From positions 1 through 8,567 of the forward strand of contig SYFN01000036.1 of NCBI GenBank assembly GCA_005800405.1: a DNA stretch of 8,567 bases, written 5' to 3'. The translations under genes and the position numbers were made by a program. The notes beneath the pieces are model-generated. The model was not told the DNA's origin. It searched no databases and saw nothing but the letters and a program-made list of their open reading frames with translations. This DNA is from Burkholderiales bacterium (lineage in GTDB: Bacteria; Pseudomonadota; Gammaproteobacteria; Burkholderiales; Burkholderiaceae_D). Shown piece by piece: positions 7,358-8,567 of the stretch; position 1 is the first letter of the stretch; each line of letters opens with the position of its first letter.

Positions 7358-7367
7358 TAGCTGGCGG
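7351..7367. repeat. Inverted repeat, possible operator or leader hairpin
   Basis: CCGCCA (7351-7356) and TGGCGG (7362-7367) are perfect inverted arms with a 5-base spacer, about 35-50 bp upstream of the receptor start. It overlaps the candidate -35 of that gene, which would suit a repressor site. It could also fold in a leader RNA. No T-run follows on either strand, so it is not a simple terminator. Confidence 0.4.
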
Positions 7368-7380
7368 TCTGATCTCCTCT

Positions 7381-7454
7381 CGCAAATCGGTAAACCCCTT
7401 TGCGGTGTCGAAGCTTAAGGCTTTCCGATCGCATTGCGTATGGGAATTCTTCCC
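7381..7454. repeat. Cluster of three short inverted repeats in the divergent intergenic region
   Basis: Three arms-and-loop units lie in a row. CGCAAA (7381-7386) pairs with TTTGCG (7399-7404), enclosing GG-TAAA-CC. AAGC (7411-7414) pairs with GCTT (7420-7423), extended by TCG/CGA at 7408-7410 and 7426-7428 with a 2-base bulge. GGGAA (7442-7446) pairs with TTCCC (7450-7454). This density suggests a structured leader or protein-binding region, but I could not match it to a known riboswitch. Confidence 0.35.
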
Positions 7455-7494
7455 GCCTATCACGGTCCTCGGAGCCGGGGCAGCACGGTTCCTT

Positions 7495-7503
7495 TGTTAG
7501 AAT
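7495..7503 (+). promoter_or_regulatory. Candidate extended -10 promoter of the crotonase operon
   Basis: TG (7495-7496) plus one base plus TAGAAT (7498-7503) fits an extended -10, with five of six consensus bases. No -35 is recognisable at the right distance, which extended -10 promoters tolerate. Transcription would start near 7510 inside a seven-G run (7506-7512), giving a leader of about 105 nt. Confidence 0.35.
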
Positions 7504-7545
7504 GAGGGGGGGCGGTTTTTCGCATCCTTGGAGGCGCCATCGAAA

Positions 7546-7559
7546 AGCCGCTGCCGGCT
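7546..7559 (+). repeat. Short hairpin in the crotonase leader
   Basis: AGCCG (7546-7550) and CGGCT (7555-7559) form a 5-bp GC-rich stem with a four-base loop, about 55 nt before the crotonase start. No T-run follows, so it is not a terminator. It may be chance in GC-rich DNA. Confidence 0.25.
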
Positions 7560-7614
7560 CTGGATGGAGGCTCTGAATTTCCCACCTTAGTGAATTGCCC
7601 TGGAGCTGCCTGCC

Positions 7615-8394
7615 ATGTCCTCCCCGCTCACGGTCGAGATTGACCACGCGCTTGCCATCATCACCTTCAATAACCCCGCCCGCGCCAATGCGCTTGATCT
7701 CGCGATGGCGCAGGCGTTTGCTGCAGCGATCGAGCAAGTGGCCAGCGAGAAATCCATTCGGGCTTTGCTCATTACTGCCAATGGCAAACAGTTCTGCGTC
7801 GGTGGTGATGTCAATGCCTTTGCCGACACCTCGCGTCCGCTGGTCGATACCCTGCGGGGCTTGCTGGAGCCCGTGCATGCGGCCTTGCGTCTGGTGTCGC
7901 TGCTCGAGATTCCAGTGGTATGCGCGATCAATGGGGCGGTGGGCGGCGGTGGTATTGGGCTGGGTTTGTGTGGCGATATCGTGCTCGCTGCCGAATCCAT
8001 GAAGCTACGCGGTGGTTACTCAGCGATTGGGCTCACCCCTGATGTGGGCGGCTCATGGTTTGTTACCCGTCGTGCGGGCGCTGCGCGGGCGCGCGATATT
8101 TTTCTCACGAACCGACCAATTTCCTCCGCCGAATGTCTGCACATGGGCTTGGTGGATGCCGTCCATCCGGATGCCGAGCTGGCGTCAGCAGCGCGTGCAC
8201 TGGGACACCAATTGGCCAAAGGCCCTGCGCAGGCGCAGGCGCGCATCAAGGCGCTGATCAGCGCAGCATCGCATCATTCACTATTGCAGCATCTCGATGC
8301 CGAGCGCGATGCCATGTTCGCCTCTGGTGAGACCGAAGATGGCCACGAAGGTATACGCGCATTCATTGAAAAGCGCGCACCAAAGTTTAACTAA
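7615..8394 (+). CDS. Crotonase-family enoyl-CoA hydratase/isomerase, PaaG-like
   Basis: This is a cytoplasmic acyl-CoA enzyme of the crotonase fold, 259 aa, the normal length. The oxyanion-hole segments are present: GKQFCVGGDVNAFAD (57-71) and INGAVGGGGIGLG (105-117). Aligning by eye with rat mitochondrial enoyl-CoA hydratase, the two catalytic glutamates (Glu144 and Glu164) correspond to Gly115 and Tyr135 here. The motif LTPDVGG with Asp143 matches the LIPDCGG of PaaG-type isomerases, where that Asp is catalytic. Isomerisation of an unsaturated acyl-CoA is therefore more likely than hydration. The C-terminal helical part (DAERDAMFASGETEDGHEGIRAFIEKRAPKF) is also PaaG-like. ATG 7615 is preceded by GGAG 9 nt upstream. 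An MDR oxidoreductase gene begins 31 bp downstream, probably in the same operon. No phenylacetate genes are visible, so that pathway should not be assumed. Confidence 0.92.
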   Translation: MSSPLTVEIDHALAIITFNNPARANALDLAMAQAFAAAIEQVASEKSIRALLITANGKQFCVGGDVNAFADTSRPLVDTLRGLLEPVHAALRLVSLLEIPVVCAINGAVGGGGIGLGLCGDIVLAAESMKLRGGYSAIGLTPDVGGSWFVTRRAGAARARDIFLTNRPISSAECLHMGLVDAVHPDAELASAARALGHQLAKGPAQAQARIKALISAASHHSLLQHLDAERDAMFASGETEDGHEGIRAFIEKRAPKFN

Positions 8395-8425
8395 TCCACA
8401 AAAACGCTTAAAAAATGGGAACACT

Positions 8426-8567
8426 ATGAAAGCCGTTGTCTGCAAAACCTGGGGTCTGCCTGAAACGCTGGTCATCGAAGAAAAAGCGGAAGTAAAGCTC
8501 GCCGCAGGCGAGGTCATGATCGACATCATGGCCGCCGGCGTGAATTTTCCGGATGTATTGATCATCC
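8426..8567 (+). CDS. NADPH:quinone oxidoreductase-like MDR protein, N-terminal part (cut by window end)
   Basis: The first 47 codons of a gene that runs out of the window. The translation begins MKAVVCKTWGLPETLVIEEK and continues to GEVMIDIMAAGVNFPDVLII. This is the GroES-like start of zinc-independent medium-chain dehydrogenase/reductases related to quinone oxidoreductase. The AAGVNFPDVL motif is characteristic, with Asn/Pro-Asp where zinc-dependent alcohol dehydrogenases have the first zinc-ligand cysteine. The cofactor domain is outside the window. The expected reaction is NADPH-dependent reduction of quinones or enones in the cytoplasm. A GGGA site lies 5 nt before ATG 8426. The 31-bp gap after the crotonase, without a terminator, suggests co-transcription. 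The substrate is unknown. Confidence 0.85.
   Translation, partial: MKAVVCKTWGLPETLVIEEKAEVKLAAGEVMIDIMAAGVNFPDVLII

Noticed and set aside
7321..7500. Cobalamin or c-di-GMP riboswitch upstream of the receptor
   Set aside because: Fragments such as GGAGATCAGACCGCC and GGGGTTTACCG vaguely resemble conserved boxes. The required order of core motifs is missing on both strands.
7330..7878. A 182-aa minus-strand frame across the intergenic region and the crotonase start
   Set aside because: It overlaps both the crotonase coding region and the promoter region. The translation is repetitive Arg/Gly-rich with no family features.
1..8567. CRISPR array, tRNA, rRNA or phage module
   Set aside because: No regularly spaced direct repeats, no cloverleaf or rRNA-like sequence and no phage structural genes were seen.

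Overview
The window looks like chromosomal DNA of a Gram-negative proteobacterium, most likely a betaproteobacterium. This is inferred from the moderate-to-high GC content, an outer-membrane TonB-dependent receptor, a MoxY/NarX-type two-component system, an IS30-family insertion sequence and a Kef-type antiporter. No rRNA, tRNA or CRISPR array is visible, and the species cannot be fixed from this sequence alone.

Layout: (1) 1-143 is the 3' end of an IS30-family transposase, closed by a perfect 8-bp inverted repeat across its stop codon. (2) A bidirectional terminator (144-186) separates it from a small MarR-like winged-helix gene on the minus strand (200-559). (3) 560-872 has no convincing gene; a 41-codon reading frame at 654-779 is the only candidate. 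(4) 873-2703 (minus) is a CPA2/Kef-type cation:proton antiporter with an RCK/TrkA-N domain. Its reading frame is broken by one extra base in an A4 run about 35 codons from the start. (5) A short divergent promoter region (about 2704-2879) leads rightward into a histidine kinase (2880-4256) and its NarL-type response regulator (4246-4878), whose reading frames overlap by 11 nt. (6) A terminator facing left (4915-4947) ends a TonB-dependent receptor gene on the minus strand (4978-7317). (7) A 297-bp divergent intergenic region (7318-7614) is rich in inverted repeats. (8) A rightward operon begins with a crotonase-family acyl-CoA enzyme (7615-8394) and continues 31 bp later into a quinone-oxidoreductase-like MDR gene cut by the window edge (8426-8567).

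How the genes may work together: the kinase and regulator are almost certainly a co-translated pair. Their target is not shown. The divergent antiporter and the convergent receptor are the nearest candidates. The crotonase and MDR oxidoreductase suggest a fatty-acid or CoA-thioester metabolic operon.

I see no clear new multi-gene system. The points most worth a second look are the antiporter frameshift, the loss of both classical hydratase glutamates in the crotonase, and the inverted-repeat-rich region upstream of the receptor.
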